Below, piece after piece: positions 1 to 8,656 of a stretch of 64,000 nucleotides of DNA. The stretch covers positions 1-64,000 of the forward strand of contig NZ_PYGD01000012.1 of the NCBI RefSeq assembly GCF_003014535.1, read 5' to 3'. Position numbers and translations under genes: made by a program. This stretch comes from Taibaiella chishuiensis (GTDB lineage Bacteria; Bacteroidota; Bacteroidia; Chitinophagales; Chitinophagaceae). Within the stretch, counting starts at the first letter, position 1. Each line of letters starts with the position of its first letter. The notes under the pieces are model-generated. The model was not told the DNA's origin. It made no database searches and saw only the letters and a program-made list of their open reading frames with translations.

Positions 1-126
1 CTAACATCTAACATCTAACATCTAACATCTAACATCTAACATCTAACATCTAACATCTAACATCTAACATCTAACATCTAACATCTAACATCTAATATCT
101 CATATCTAACATCCAATAACCAATAA
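1..126. repeat. Heptamer tandem repeat array (CTAACAT)
   Basis: Thirteen perfect copies of CTAACAT run from base 1 to 91, followed in the same 7-bp register by CTAATAT, CTCATAT and CTAACAT, then two copies of CCAATAA ending at 126. The array starts at or before the window edge. Its last unit sits two bases from the stop codon of the minus-strand gene at 128-1132. It resembles the arrays at 51924-52119 and 59475-59551. Heptameric short tandem repeats are known from cyanobacteria (STRR elements); the function here is unknown. Confidence 0.95.
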
Positions 127-127
127 C

Positions 128-1132
128 CTACACCACCATCAGGCTGCAGCCCCGCAGGGCTGAGTTGTCGAGGCGGCCGGTAACGGCAAAACTGCCGTCG
201 GTGCCGATGCGGGCAATATCGTCGGTAGCAATAAAAGCGCAGGAATGCACATTGGCAAGGTCGATAACATTGATACAACCGTTACCCCTAAGTTTAAGAT
301 CGAAGGGGTCGTTTTCGTCTCTTACCAGTACCCGCATTACGGGCGGGCATTCGAACAGGCCGTCTCCTTTGGAGTAAGCCTGCGACAGGAGTTCCGTCAT
401 GCCATATTCGGAATGTACCGCGGGGAGCTGCCATTGCTTTTTCAGGAAATCGTGCACCTGGTCGCGGGTCCATTCTTCGCGCCGGCCCTTCATGCCCCCG
501 GTTTCCATTACGGTTATCGCGCTGAGATCCATCGGGTATTGGTCCGCAAAGTCGAGCAGCGCAAACGTTACGCCCAACAGCATCACCTTCCGGCCCGAAG
601 TGCTGAGCGTCTTAAGGTTACCGGCCAGTTGTGTCCATTCATTGAGGTAGAACCCGCTTTCCGGTTGCCGGCTCAGCCGGATTAATTCGGCGGCCATATA
701 CACTAAAGAGGAGTTATTACGTTCAAGATAAGAAGGAAGCAGGCAAAGGAACACATAATCGCCGGGCTCGCCGTAAAACTGCCGGAACGTTTGCAGGAAA
801 CTTGCTTTATACAGTTCCGGGTCTTTTACAAAATGCCGGCTGTTCTGCATGCCGGTGGTACCGCTGCTTTCGAACACCAGGGGCACATCGGCCGCACTGG
901 CGCCGGTAAGCACTTCGTGGGTTTTAAAAAGCGATATCGGGAGGAAGGGAATCTCTGTCAGGCTGGTTACCGAAGCCGGCTTGCGACCGATAGCGATAAC
1001 AAAATCCCGGTAGACTTCGTTGCCCTGGAACTGGTGCTGGAAGAGGGCTAATGCATATTGTTCGAAATTTTGCCCGTTTACACCCGAAAGCCAGTTTTCC
1101 TGCTGAATAATATGTTCAATATTGAGGGACAT
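128..1132 (-). CDS. LuxE/PaaK-like acyl-activating enzyme
   Basis: This 334-residue protein looks like the acyl-protein synthetase (LuxE) branch of the adenylating enzymes, which activate a carboxylic acid as acyl-AMP. The Ser/Thr/Gly-rich ATP-binding motif SSGTTG is at residues 89-94, after the family-typical segment FLPISLFKTHEV. Further down, ETGGMKGRR and EYGMTELLSQAY match the LuxE pattern. It is shorter than PaaK and lacks a clear C-terminal lid domain, as LuxE proteins do. The stop codon abuts the repeat array at 1-126. It diverges from the lipoprotein gene at 1153. The substrate cannot be inferred. Confidence 0.8.
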   Translation of the reverse strand: MSLNIEHIIQQENWLSGVNGQNFEQYALALFQHQFQGNEVYRDFVIAIGRKPASVTSLTEIPFLPISLFKTHEVLTGASAADVPLVFESSGTTGMQNSRHFVKDPELYKASFLQTFRQFYGEPGDYVFLCLLPSYLERNNSSLVYMAAELIRLSRQPESGFYLNEWTQLAGNLKTLSTSGRKVMLLGVTFALLDFADQYPMDLSAITVMETGGMKGRREEWTRDQVHDFLKKQWQLPAVHSEYGMTELLSQAYSKGDGLFECPPVMRVLVRDENDPFDLKLRGNGCINVIDLANVHSCAFIATDDIARIGTDGSFAVTGRLDNSALRGCSLMVV

Positions 1133-1136
1133 TCAC

Positions 1137-1144
1137 TAAATTTG
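1137..1144 (+). promoter_or_regulatory. -7 box TAAATTTG of the lipoprotein gene
   Basis: TAAATTTG matches the Bacteroidota TAnnTTTG consensus. It ends only 8 bases before the ATG at 1153, so transcription would begin at or just before the start codon. No good -33 TTTG is seen at the usual distance. Confidence 0.5.
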
Positions 1145-1152
1145 ATAGCAAT

Positions 1153-1635
1153 ATGAAAAGCCGGATAATTTTAACCCTGTTTGCGCTGCTCCTTTTCGCT
1201 GCCTGCGAAAAGCAACCCGATCAATACCCGGATGAGCCGCAAATTTACTATAAGAACACGACACCCCGAACAATCGGTATCGAAGACACGACCGTTATCA
1301 AAATCTTGTTTGGATTTACCGATGGAGATGGCAATATAGGCTGGGACGAAAACAGGATGGCTATTTTTGCTTATAATGTATTCGATCCGAAAGATACCAC
1401 CCGCCGGCGCGATACTTTTGCATTCCCTTTCCCTAATGTACCCGATAATATGCGCCCCAGGAAAGGCGGGCTTACCGGCGACGCCTACCTCAATTTAGGC
1501 AACCAGTTCTTTACGCTCGATTCGCTTCACCGGGTTTATGGCGGCGATACCGTGGTTTTTAACATTTATATAAAGGACGAAGCCGACAATATGAGCAATA
1601 TCATCACAACAGACTCTATTTTTGTAAGGAAATAG
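1153..1635 (+). CDS. Hypothetical lipoprotein, 160 aa
   Basis: The N-terminus is a lipoprotein signal: two basic residues, a hydrophobic core and the lipobox FAAC with Cys18. The mature part has Asp/Gly-rich stretches (DGDGNIGWDENR) like calcium-binding or surface-exposed loops, and ends in IFVRK. I do not recognise a named domain. It is probably anchored to a membrane facing the periplasm. A gap of 54 bases separates it from the DUF4175 gene, so co-transcription is possible. Confidence 0.75.
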   Translation: MKSRIILTLFALLLFAACEKQPDQYPDEPQIYYKNTTPRTIGIEDTTVIKILFGFTDGDGNIGWDENRMAIFAYNVFDPKDTTRRRDTFAFPFPNVPDNMRPRKGGLTGDAYLNLGNQFFTLDSLHRVYGGDTVVFNIYIKDEADNMSNIITTDSIFVRK

Positions 1636-1689
1636 CAGCATTATTTTAATCGTATCTGTTTGCCAGGTACCGGGTAACGCAGCGGGATA

Positions 1690-4600
1690 ATGAACAACTA
1701 TAATTTACTGATAGAAAGACTGGATGCGTTTATCCGTAAGTACTACCTGAACCAGTTATTGCGGGGTGGACTTATATTCGCGGCCTGCCTGCTTATTTAC
1801 CTGCTCCTGATGGGGCTGGGTGAGTACTATTTCTATTTCCCCGCCTGGCTTAAAATAATCATGATCGCCCTGTTGCTCGGCGCGGGCCTGCTGGCCCTTA
1901 TAGCCTGGGTACTGGTACCGCTGCTTAAAATACGGAAGCTGGGTAAAATCATTTCGCACGAGGAGGCGGCAAGAATTATCGGCGTCCATTTTCCCGAGGT
2001 AAGCGACAAACTGCTGAATGTGCTGCAACTGCACCAGCAAAATAACCAGGCCGAAAGCCGGGAACTGATTGAAGCCAGTATCAGCCAGAAAGCGGCACAG
2101 ATATCCGTAGTGCCCTTTACACAAGCCGTAGACCTGCGTAAAAACCGGAAATACCTGCCTTATGTATTGCCGCCGGCCCTGATCGTTTTATTTATTTTTA
2201 TCGCAGCTCCCAATATTTTCCGCGATGCCGGTGCCAGGTTGATGCAGCCGGATAAGAACTTCAGTCCGCCTGCGCCCTTTTCTTTTGTCGTATTGAATAA
2301 AGATTTACGGGTGCCGCTTAACGGCGATTATACCCTGGAGGCCGAAATCAGGGGCGATAAGCTGCCGGATAAGGTCTATATACTGGCGGGTGATGAGCAG
2401 CTGGAAATGCAGAAAAACGGTAAGAACCGCTTCAGCTATACGTTTAGCCGGGTACATCAGTCGCTGGACTTCCGGTTTACCGCTGCGGGTTATACGTCGC
2501 AGCCTTATCGTATAGCCGTGATCGAAAAACCGCAGCTTATGGCTTTCCGGGTACAGGTACGCTACCCGGCGCATACCGGTAAAAAAGAAGAGGAACTGCA
2601 AAGCCTCAGCGATATGACCCTGCCCGAGGGTACCGTACTGACCTGGTACCTGGAGGCGAAACATACCGACCAGGTAGACCTGGCCTTTGGCAACAGTGCA
2701 ACGCGTACCCCGCTTCGTAAAAATGGGGATGGGTACTGGTCGGCCGCCGCCCGTTTTATGCAGGATACGGCTTATGCTCTTTTCCTGTCTAACCGGCAGA
2801 TTCCCGGCGGCGATTCCTTCCGCTACCAGGTAAAGGTGATTGCCGATGCCGCGCCGCAGGTGCAGGCCCAGGAAGTGAAGGACAGTATAACCGGGCAGCA
2901 AGTATTGCTTACCGGTAATGCCAGCGACGACTACGGTCTGACCCAACTCTATTTTCACTACACTGTGCTCGATGCCGGTAAAACGGTACGCGCCGAAAAA
3001 AATATCCCGATTAAACGCGCTGCAGGCAATGTAACGCCGTTTCAGTATTATATGGATTTTGCGGCATTAAACCTTTTGCCCGGTCAGCAAGTCAACTATT
3101 ATGTAGAGGCCTGGGATAACGATGGCGTGCGCGGCAGCAAAAGTGGTCGTAGCAATGTGTATACCTACAGTATGCCCGATAGCAAACAACTGGATTCGGC
3201 CATGAACCAGAATGCCCGGCAGATCAACCAGGGCCTCAGTTCCAGCGCCGAGCAGGCCAAACAGTTGCAGCAGGATATGAAAGAAATCCAGAACCAGTTG
3301 CTGCAATCGGAAAGCATGAGCTGGGAGAAACAGCAAAATATGAAATCGCTGGCAGACAAACAGGAGCAGTTGAAAAACAAGGTGGAGGCGATCAAGAAAC
3401 GTTTTGAAGAGCAACGCAAACAAAGCGAACAGAAAAATTACAGCGAAGACATTAAGGAAAAACAAGAGGCGGTACAGAAGCAGCTCGACAACCTGCTGAA
3501 TAAGCAGCTGGCGGAGCAATTGAGAAAGCTGCAGGAGATGATGAAGCAGATGAACAAGGACAATGCTTTCCAGCAGCTGCAGCAGATGGAACAACAGAAT
3601 AAGCTGTTCAATATGGATATGGAGCGGATCCAGGAGCTGATGAAGAAGCTGGAGATGCAGATGAAGATGGAAGATGTGGCTAACCGGGTAGAAGACCTGG
3701 CTAACCGGGAAAACAGCCTGCAAAAGGAGACCGATGGCGGTAAAAAAGATAAGAACGACCTGAACAGCGACCAGCAACAGATCCGTAAGGACCTGAACAA
3801 GGTGATGCAACAGGATATGAAGGAACTGGATAAAATGAATAATGGGCAAAAGCAGCCCGAAAAGCTCGACGATGTAAAGGATAAAGGTAAAGAGGCCGGC
3901 GATAATATGGAGCAGAGCAGCGACCAGTTGCAGAGCGGACAACCTAAAAAAGCCAGCGAGGCCCAGCAAAAAGCAGAACAGAACCTGAGGCAAATGGCTG
4001 CCGATATGCGTAAGAAGGCCTCCGGGATGGATGCCGAGCAGATCGATATCGATATCAAGGCAACCCGGCAGATCCTGACCAACCTGATCCGTTTCTCCTT
4101 TGACCAGGAGCAATTGATGAACAAGGTGAGGAGCACGCCCGCAGCCAGTCCCAACTATGTACTGAATACCCGCGAACAAAGCCGCCTGCGGGGCAATGCC
4201 CGGATGATCAAGGATAGCCTCTTTACCTTGAGTAAAAGAGTATTCCAGATCGCAGCCACGGTAAACAAAGAGTCGTCGGGACTGGAACAGAATATCCAGA
4301 ATACGATATCGGCACTGGAAAACAGGCTGGTCAACGAAGCCACTGTGCGCCAGCAATATGCCATGACCAATGCCAACAACCTGGCGCTGTTGCTGAATGA
4401 ATTGCTTGAAAACCTGATCCAGCAACAATCCCAGGCCCAGCAATCGCAGGGTAACGGCAGTTGCAGCAAACCGGGAGGCAAGAATCCTAAACCCGGGAAA
4501 GGTAATGCAGGCCAAATGATGAAAGATATCATAACGGGCCAGCAGGAACTGGGCAAGGGTATGCAGCAGGGTAAAGGCAAACAGGAAGGCGGCAAAAGCG

Positions 4601-5088
4601 GCGGTTCGAGCCCGGGTGGTAAAGGCCAGGGCGGCTCGGGCGAGGGGGAAAGCGATGCGGAAGAGATGGCCCGGCTGGCACAGCAACAGGCTGCCCTGCG
4701 CAGGCAGATCCAGGAGCTGTCGAGTATGCTGAACAGTAAAGGGCAGAACGGCAACTCCAAAGAGTTGCGCGCTATCCAGGAGCAAATGGATAAGAATGAA
4801 ACGGATATGGTGAACCGCAGACTGAATGCGGAACTCCTGATGCGCCAGAAAGAGATTATGTCGCGGTTATTGGAAGCGGAAAAGTCGATCAGGGACCAGG
4901 AAGAAGATAATAAACGCAACGCCAACAGTGGCAGGGACGAGCAACGGCCAATGCCGCCGGAGCTGCAGCAATACCTGCAAAGCAGGCAGGCCCTGCTCGA
5001 TATGTACAAGACGGTACCGCCGGCTTTAAAACCATATTATAAAAAAATGGCAGAAGATTACCTGAAGCAGGTCAAACAGGGCAGTTAG
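1690..5088 (+). CDS. DUF4175-type large membrane/coiled-coil protein
   Basis: The 1132-residue product has two transmembrane helices near residues 23-44 and 53-78, a third at about 155-175, a beta-rich extracytoplasmic region to about 490, and then a long Gln/Lys/Glu-rich helical region (about 500-760 and 850-1130). This layout is that of the Bacteroidota DUF4175 proteins, whose function is not established. The low-complexity section near residues 915-995 is rich in Gly, Gln and Lys. Length is normal for the family. The extreme Gln/Lys bias creates long shadow frames on the other strand. Confidence 0.85.
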   Translation: MNNYNLLIERLDAFIRKYYLNQLLRGGLIFAACLLIYLLLMGLGEYYFYFPAWLKIIMIALLLGAGLLALIAWVLVPLLKIRKLGKIISHEEAARIIGVHFPEVSDKLLNVLQLHQQNNQAESRELIEASISQKAAQISVVPFTQAVDLRKNRKYLPYVLPPALIVLFIFIAAPNIFRDAGARLMQPDKNFSPPAPFSFVVLNKDLRVPLNGDYTLEAEIRGDKLPDKVYILAGDEQLEMQKNGKNRFSYTFSRVHQSLDFRFTAAGYTSQPYRIAVIEKPQLMAFRVQVRYPAHTGKKEEELQSLSDMTLPEGTVLTWYLEAKHTDQVDLAFGNSATRTPLRKNGDGYWSAAARFMQDTAYALFLSNRQIPGGDSFRYQVKVIADAAPQVQAQEVKDSITGQQVLLTGNASDDYGLTQLYFHYTVLDAGKTVRAEKNIPIKRAAGNVTPFQYYMDFAALNLLPGQQVNYYVEAWDNDGVRGSKSGRSNVYTYSMPDSKQLDSAMNQNARQINQGLSSSAEQAKQLQQDMKEIQNQLLQSESMSWEKQQNMKSLADKQEQLKNKVEAIKKRFEEQRKQSEQKNYSEDIKEKQEAVQKQLDNLLNKQLAEQLRKLQEMMKQMNKDNAFQQLQQMEQQNKLFNMDMERIQELMKKLEMQMKMEDVANRVEDLANRENSLQKETDGGKKDKNDLNSDQQQIRKDLNKVMQQDMKELDKMNNGQKQPEKLDDVKDKGKEAGDNMEQSSDQLQSGQPKKASEAQQKAEQNLRQMAADMRKKASGMDAEQIDIDIKATRQILTNLIRFSFDQEQLMNKVRSTPAASPNYVLNTREQSRLRGNARMIKDSLFTLSKRVFQIAATVNKESSGLEQNIQNTISALENRLVNEATVRQQYAMTNANNLALLLNELLENLIQQQSQAQQSQGNGSCSKPGGKNPKPGKGNAGQMMKDIITGQQELGKGMQQGKGKQEGGKSGGSSPGGKGQGGSGEGESDAEEMARLAQQQAALRRQIQELSSMLNSKGQNGNSKELRAIQEQMDKNETDMVNRRLNAELLMRQKEIMSRLLEAEKSIRDQEEDNKRNANSGRDEQRPMPPELQQYLQSRQALLDMYKTVPPALKPYYKKMAEDYLKQVKQGS

Positions 5089-5109
5089 TTTTGTACCTGT
5101 CAAATGCCT

Positions 5110-5117
5110 TATCTTTG
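5110..5117 (+). promoter_or_regulatory. -7 box TATCTTTG before the ketoacyl synthase
   Basis: TATCTTTG is a perfect TAnnTTTG box. A TTTTG at 5089-5093 lies 16 bases upstream, slightly short of the usual -33 spacing. The expected start site near 5122-5125 places the hairpin of 5122-5162 at the very 5' end of the mRNA. Confidence 0.6.
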
Positions 5118-5121
5118 CGCC

Positions 5122-5162
5122 CTCCCCGGGGAATAAAATAAGCACCACCGTGCACCCGGGAG
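5122..5162 (+). other. Structured 5' leader hairpin
   Basis: Bases 5122-5130 (CTCCCCGGG) pair with 5155-5162 (CCCGGGAG) with one bulged C, enclosing a second hairpin GCAC-CACC-GTGC at 5142-5153. The structure lies between the -7 box and the start codon at 5196. Its role is unknown; it could stabilise the transcript or regulate it. I could not match it to a riboswitch class. Confidence 0.5.
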
Positions 5163-5195
5163 AGGCCCCGAAAAAATGAAAAAAAAATCATCATA

Positions 5196-6326
5196 ATGCA
5201 AGAAGTATATATTACCCGTATGGCAAAATTTTTGCCTTACGAGCCAGTGAGCAACGACGAGATGGAATCTGTATTGGGATTGGTAAACGGCAAACCTTCG
5301 AAAGTACGCCCGATCATTTTAAGGAATAACGGAATCAAAACAAGACACTACGCATTCGGAGCAGGAAAAGAGACCCTTACCAATGCCCAGCTTACCGCCA
5401 AAGCGATCGAGATTCTGTATAAGGACAAGGAAGAACTGAAGGAGATGGAGCTACTGTCCTGCGGTACCACATCGCCCGACCAGGTGCTGCCTTCGCACGC
5501 CTCCATGGTGCACGGCGCACTGGGTATAGACCCGGTAGAGATCGCCTCCTTTTCGGGCGCCTGCAATACCGGTATGCAGGCCTTTAAATACGCTTACCTT
5601 TCCGTAGCCTCGGGCGATACCAAAAACGCCGTGGCCACGGGCTCGGAGCGTATGTCCAAACTGCTTACCGCCGATAAATTCCAACCCGAGATCGATAAGG
5701 TGAACGAGATCGAATCCAATGGTTTTATAGCCTTTGAAAAAGATTTCCTGCGCTGGATGCTGAGCGATGGCGCCGGTGCCGCTTTATTCCAGGACAAGCC
5801 CAACCCCGACGGCGTTTCGCTGAAGGTAGAGTGGATCGATATGACCTCCTTTGCCGGAAGCCTGGAAACCTGCATGTATGGCGGTGGTGTAAAAGAAGGT
5901 TCGGAACTGATCGGTTATACCGATATGACGGCCGAGGAATGGCTGAACCAGAGCGCATTTTCGCTCAAACAGGATACGCGTCTGCTGGGCGAGAACATCG
6001 TTCCGCGTGGTGTAGACTTCCTGGAAACCGTAATCAAGAAAAGAAATTTCGATACCAAAAGCGTAGACTGGTTCCTGCCGCACCTGTCTTCCGAGTTCTT
6101 CCGCCAGAAGATCCACGAAGAACTGGGTCGCAGAAATATAGAACTGCCGCTCGAAGTATGGTATACCAATCTTTCCCGTTTGGGTAATGTAGGTTCGGCT
6201 TCCCCTTATTTTATGCTGGAGGAGCTGATGAACGAGGGTAAGCTGAAGAAAGGCCAGAAGGTGTTCCTGATGGTGCCGGAAAGCGCCCGCTTCTCCTATA
6301 CCTACGCCTTGCTTACCGTAGTATAA
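5196..6326 (+). CDS. Beta-ketoacyl-ACP synthase III, StlD/DarB-like
   Basis: This 376-residue thiolase-fold condensing enzyme belongs to the KAS III group. The nucleophile is Cys123 in SGACNTGMQ; His296 in LPHLSSEFF and Asn331 in RLGNVGSAS complete the Cys-His-Asn triad. The N-terminal block (EVYITRMAKFLP, then NGKPSK, then RNNGIKTRHY) is like the StlD/DarB enzymes that make dialkylresorcinols and cyclohexanediones, rather than housekeeping FabH. No partner aromatase or cyclase (DarA) is nearby, so the product is open. It is transcribed alone, from 5110-5117 to the terminator at 6367. Confidence 0.85.
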   Translation: MQEVYITRMAKFLPYEPVSNDEMESVLGLVNGKPSKVRPIILRNNGIKTRHYAFGAGKETLTNAQLTAKAIEILYKDKEELKEMELLSCGTTSPDQVLPSHASMVHGALGIDPVEIASFSGACNTGMQAFKYAYLSVASGDTKNAVATGSERMSKLLTADKFQPEIDKVNEIESNGFIAFEKDFLRWMLSDGAGAALFQDKPNPDGVSLKVEWIDMTSFAGSLETCMYGGGVKEGSELIGYTDMTAEEWLNQSAFSLKQDTRLLGENIVPRGVDFLETVIKKRNFDTKSVDWFLPHLSSEFFRQKIHEELGRRNIELPLEVWYTNLSRLGNVGSASPYFMLEELMNEGKLKKGQKVFLMVPESARFSYTYALLTVV

Positions 6327-6366
6327 TGCTTTACGGGAGCATGAGTTCCCTGTACATAACATAAAA

Positions 6367-6404
6367 ACAAGACGCGCCATCGTAAGATGGCGCGTCTTGT
6401 TTTA
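6367..6404. terminator. Bidirectional terminator
   Basis: A perfect 15-bp stem (6367-6381 with 6386-6400) and a GTAA loop are flanked by A- and T-rich runs. It lies between the convergent ketoacyl synthase and STN-protein genes. Confidence 0.9.
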
Positions 6405-6415
6405 TATCGTGTTAT

Positions 6416-7726
6416 TTACCGGGTAAAGGGAATCCGGTAGTAGAGCGAGAGCTGGAAACCGATCCATAACTTGGTGTTGTCCGGGTTCTCTCCGCTATAG
6501 GAGTTGCTCAGCAGGTAGGGCGGTTTGAATACCCTGAATTCCTTGTCCGGGTCGTCGATCGTCTTATGGGCATAAGTGTTGAACGATACCGGCAGGCCTT
6601 CGCTCGAATACTTGGTCGTCAGGTAATTGAGCGTGGCGCCCGCCGAAACGGTGAGGCCGCGGGTAAGCTGGTATTCCAGGATGAGCGAAATGCGGCTCAG
6701 CCTGGAGGTCGTTACAATGGCATACGTCTTGTTGATATAGGTCGGGTTGTCGATAGAGTCGGGAAATGCCGGTGGTATGGTATCGCGGGTAAAAAGACTA
6801 CCGTTGCCGGACAGGCTTTTGCCGGTATTTACATTCAGGTGCAAATTCCATTTGTCGTCGAGCTTCAACGAAGTACCCAGGCCATAACGCACCTGCGTAG
6901 CGCCGCCCATGTCATACGACAGGGTGCCGTAGAGGAAGTCGAACCCCACGCGCAGGCCTGGATTGAAATAGTTAATCTCGTCGACCGAAACGCCGCCGGC
7001 CACGAGCAGGTGATTTTTTAAGAAACGAACCGTTTTACTATCGTTCTCGCCTTTGGTGTCAGCCGTGGCATTAAGGTCGAGATAAGGGTCTTTCCATTCT
7101 TCGCCGGGGACTTTAGGCGCACCGGAGCCGGCATAAGCGCCACCGCTGTTACTGCCGCCCGAAAAGTAATAACCCATAGCCACCGAGGAGTCGCCTACGA
7201 TTACAAGCCGTCCGCCCGGGGGGAGCAGGGAACTATCTATCGCCGGTGCTTTAGCGAGTTGCGGAGCCGATGCTGCAGTCGCCGGTAATGTGGCGGGGAC
7301 TACCTTTCTCGGCTGTGGTTTTTTGGGTTCTTTTTTACGCGCAAAAAGACCCTTCTTCTTTTCTTTAGGGCCTTCTACATAAACAATATGATTGCTGCTG
7401 ACGATCTTATAAGCGATTCCCGATCGTTTTTTGAGCAGCGCCAGTAACCGCTCCACGGTCATTTTCCCGTCCCTGACTTTTATTTTCTGGTTGGGCCTGA
7501 TGCGGGCAGCGTTGTAGGAAAAGGTAATGCCGCTTTGCCGCTGCATTTCCCGGGTCAGGCTGTGCAGGGTATAAGGCTTATGGTTCAGCAGGACTTCCTT
7601 GTAGAACATGGGCGATGGGCTCTGGGCCATAGCCCGGCCGGCCATGCAGGTACACAGCAGGAAAAGCAGGAAAGCTAAAAGGCTATTCGCAGCCTTCCCC
7701 GTTGATATAGATATGTTGCTGTTCAA
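6416..7726 (-). CDS. STN-domain protein with C-terminal beta-barrel-like region
   Basis: The product (436 aa) has a signal peptide ending near AMAQ (residue 35). A secretin/TonB short N-terminal (STN) domain follows at about 45-115, then a Lys/Pro/Ala-rich linker at about 120-165. The C-terminal part (about 225-436) alternates polar and hydrophobic residues and ends in aromatic YYRIPFTR, like a small outer-membrane barrel. STN domains normally sit on TonB receptors, where they contact FecR. Here no plug domain is visible. Its start overlaps the end of the FecR gene by 44 bases, which suggests translational coupling. The first ATG is kept because it gives the full signal peptide. Confidence 0.75.
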   Translation of the reverse strand: MNSNISISTGKAANSLLAFLLFLLCTCMAGRAMAQSPSPMFYKEVLLNHKPYTLHSLTREMQRQSGITFSYNAARIRPNQKIKVRDGKMTVERLLALLKKRSGIAYKIVSSNHIVYVEGPKEKKKGLFARKKEPKKPQPRKVVPATLPATAASAPQLAKAPAIDSSLLPPGGRLVIVGDSSVAMGYYFSGGSNSGGAYAGSGAPKVPGEEWKDPYLDLNATADTKGENDSKTVRFLKNHLLVAGGVSVDEINYFNPGLRVGFDFLYGTLSYDMGGATQVRYGLGTSLKLDDKWNLHLNVNTGKSLSGNGSLFTRDTIPPAFPDSIDNPTYINKTYAIVTTSRLSRISLILEYQLTRGLTVSAGATLNYLTTKYSSEGLPVSFNTYAHKTIDDPDKEFRVFKPPYLLSNSYSGENPDNTKLWIGFQLSLYYRIPFTR

Positions 7727-8654
7727 TTTTATAGGTCAGATTAAAGGTTTCCGAAATGGCAGTGAGTATTTCTTCCAGCGTTTTGTGCTCGAAAACAGCG
7801 CTCAGCCTGCAATTTTTAAGAGATGCATTCTGTAGTATGATATCTACTTTAAAGTGGCTGCCCAACCGGGTAACTACTTCCTGCATAGGTACATCTTTAA
7901 AATCGAAAAAGGCAGTTGCCGGCGCCATGGTCGTTTCGGAAAGCACGGTAAATTTCCGGCCTTTCCGGTCGAACTGACCGCTGCCGCCTGTGGTAATCAC
8001 CAGGGTATCGACCCTGTTGTAGAAGGCTACCTTGCCTTCAAATACCCGTACGGTAACCTTGCCCGGGTGTTGTACAATTTCGAAGGCAGTGCCCAGCACT
8101 TTTACATTCAGATCGTCGAAATGTACCAGGAACGGCTTTTCCGGGTTATGCGTTACCTTAAAAAATGCATCGCCGGTAAGCTGCACATCGCGTTTGTTGC
8201 CGGTAAATCTTTCGGGATAGGATATTTCGGCACCTTGTTTTAAGGCTACCATCGTTCCGTCGCTCAGGTGCAGGCTGTCTTGCTGCGTTGCTGCATTTTT
8301 GGTAATGGTGTCGCCGTTGGTTACGTCATTGTTGAACAGGAAATAGCTGCCCGTAGCGGCCAGTATAATAGCGGCTGCTGCGGCAATGCGCCTCAGCCAT
8401 ATATTTTTGCTGCGCTGCGGCTGCTGCAGGGGCAGCGTGGTTTGTACCGGCTTGCTGCCGCTCAGCCGCTCCCATTCGAGATGTATATCGGGTGTATGAT
8501 AGGCTTCGTCGCCTGCTTCGAGCCAGGATTGGTGCAATGATCGGAAAAAGGCACGACGGTCCTCCGAAGCCGACACCCATTCATCGATGAGCATCGCTTC
8601 TTCCGGGCTGGCATTGCCGGCAAAATATTTTATAAATAATTCAAATTCGATCAT
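7683..8654 (-). CDS. FecR-family anti-sigma factor
   Basis: This 323-residue protein has the FecR layout: a short cytoplasmic N-terminus, one transmembrane helix near residues 88-107 (IWLRRIAAAAAIILAATGSY), a periplasmic FecR domain (about 125-225; LHLSDGTMVALKQGAEISYPERF) and a C-terminal DUF4974-like domain (about 240-320). FecR proteins hold or activate the cognate ECF sigma in response to an outer-membrane signal. The sigma gene ends 2 bases upstream, and the STN protein overlaps its 3' end. Confidence 0.92.
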   Translation of the reverse strand: MIEFELFIKYFAGNASPEEAMLIDEWVSASEDRRAFFRSLHQSWLEAGDEAYHTPDIHLEWERLSGSKPVQTTLPLQQPQRSKNIWLRRIAAAAAIILAATGSYFLFNNDVTNGDTITKNAATQQDSLHLSDGTMVALKQGAEISYPERFTGNKRDVQLTGDAFFKVTHNPEKPFLVHFDDLNVKVLGTAFEIVQHPGKVTVRVFEGKVAFYNRVDTLVITTGGSGQFDRKGRKFTVLSETTMAPATAFFDFKDVPMQEVVTRLGSHFKVDIILQNASLKNCRLSAVFEHKTLEEILTAISETFNLTYKIEQQHIYINGEGCE

Positions 8655-8656
8655 GT

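Noticed and set aside
1-126. CRISPR array
   Set aside because: The 7-bp units are contiguous with no spacers; no cas genes are present anywhere in the window.
3067-4785. Long minus-strand open frame (572 codons) inside the DUF4175 gene
   Set aside because: It mirrors the Gln/Lys/Glu-rich coding strand (Leu/Phe/His-rich shadow), has no recognisable domain, and the plus-strand gene is clearly real.
5122-5195. Known riboswitch in the ketosynthase leader
   Set aside because: The leader is short and I could not match conserved core bases of any riboswitch class.
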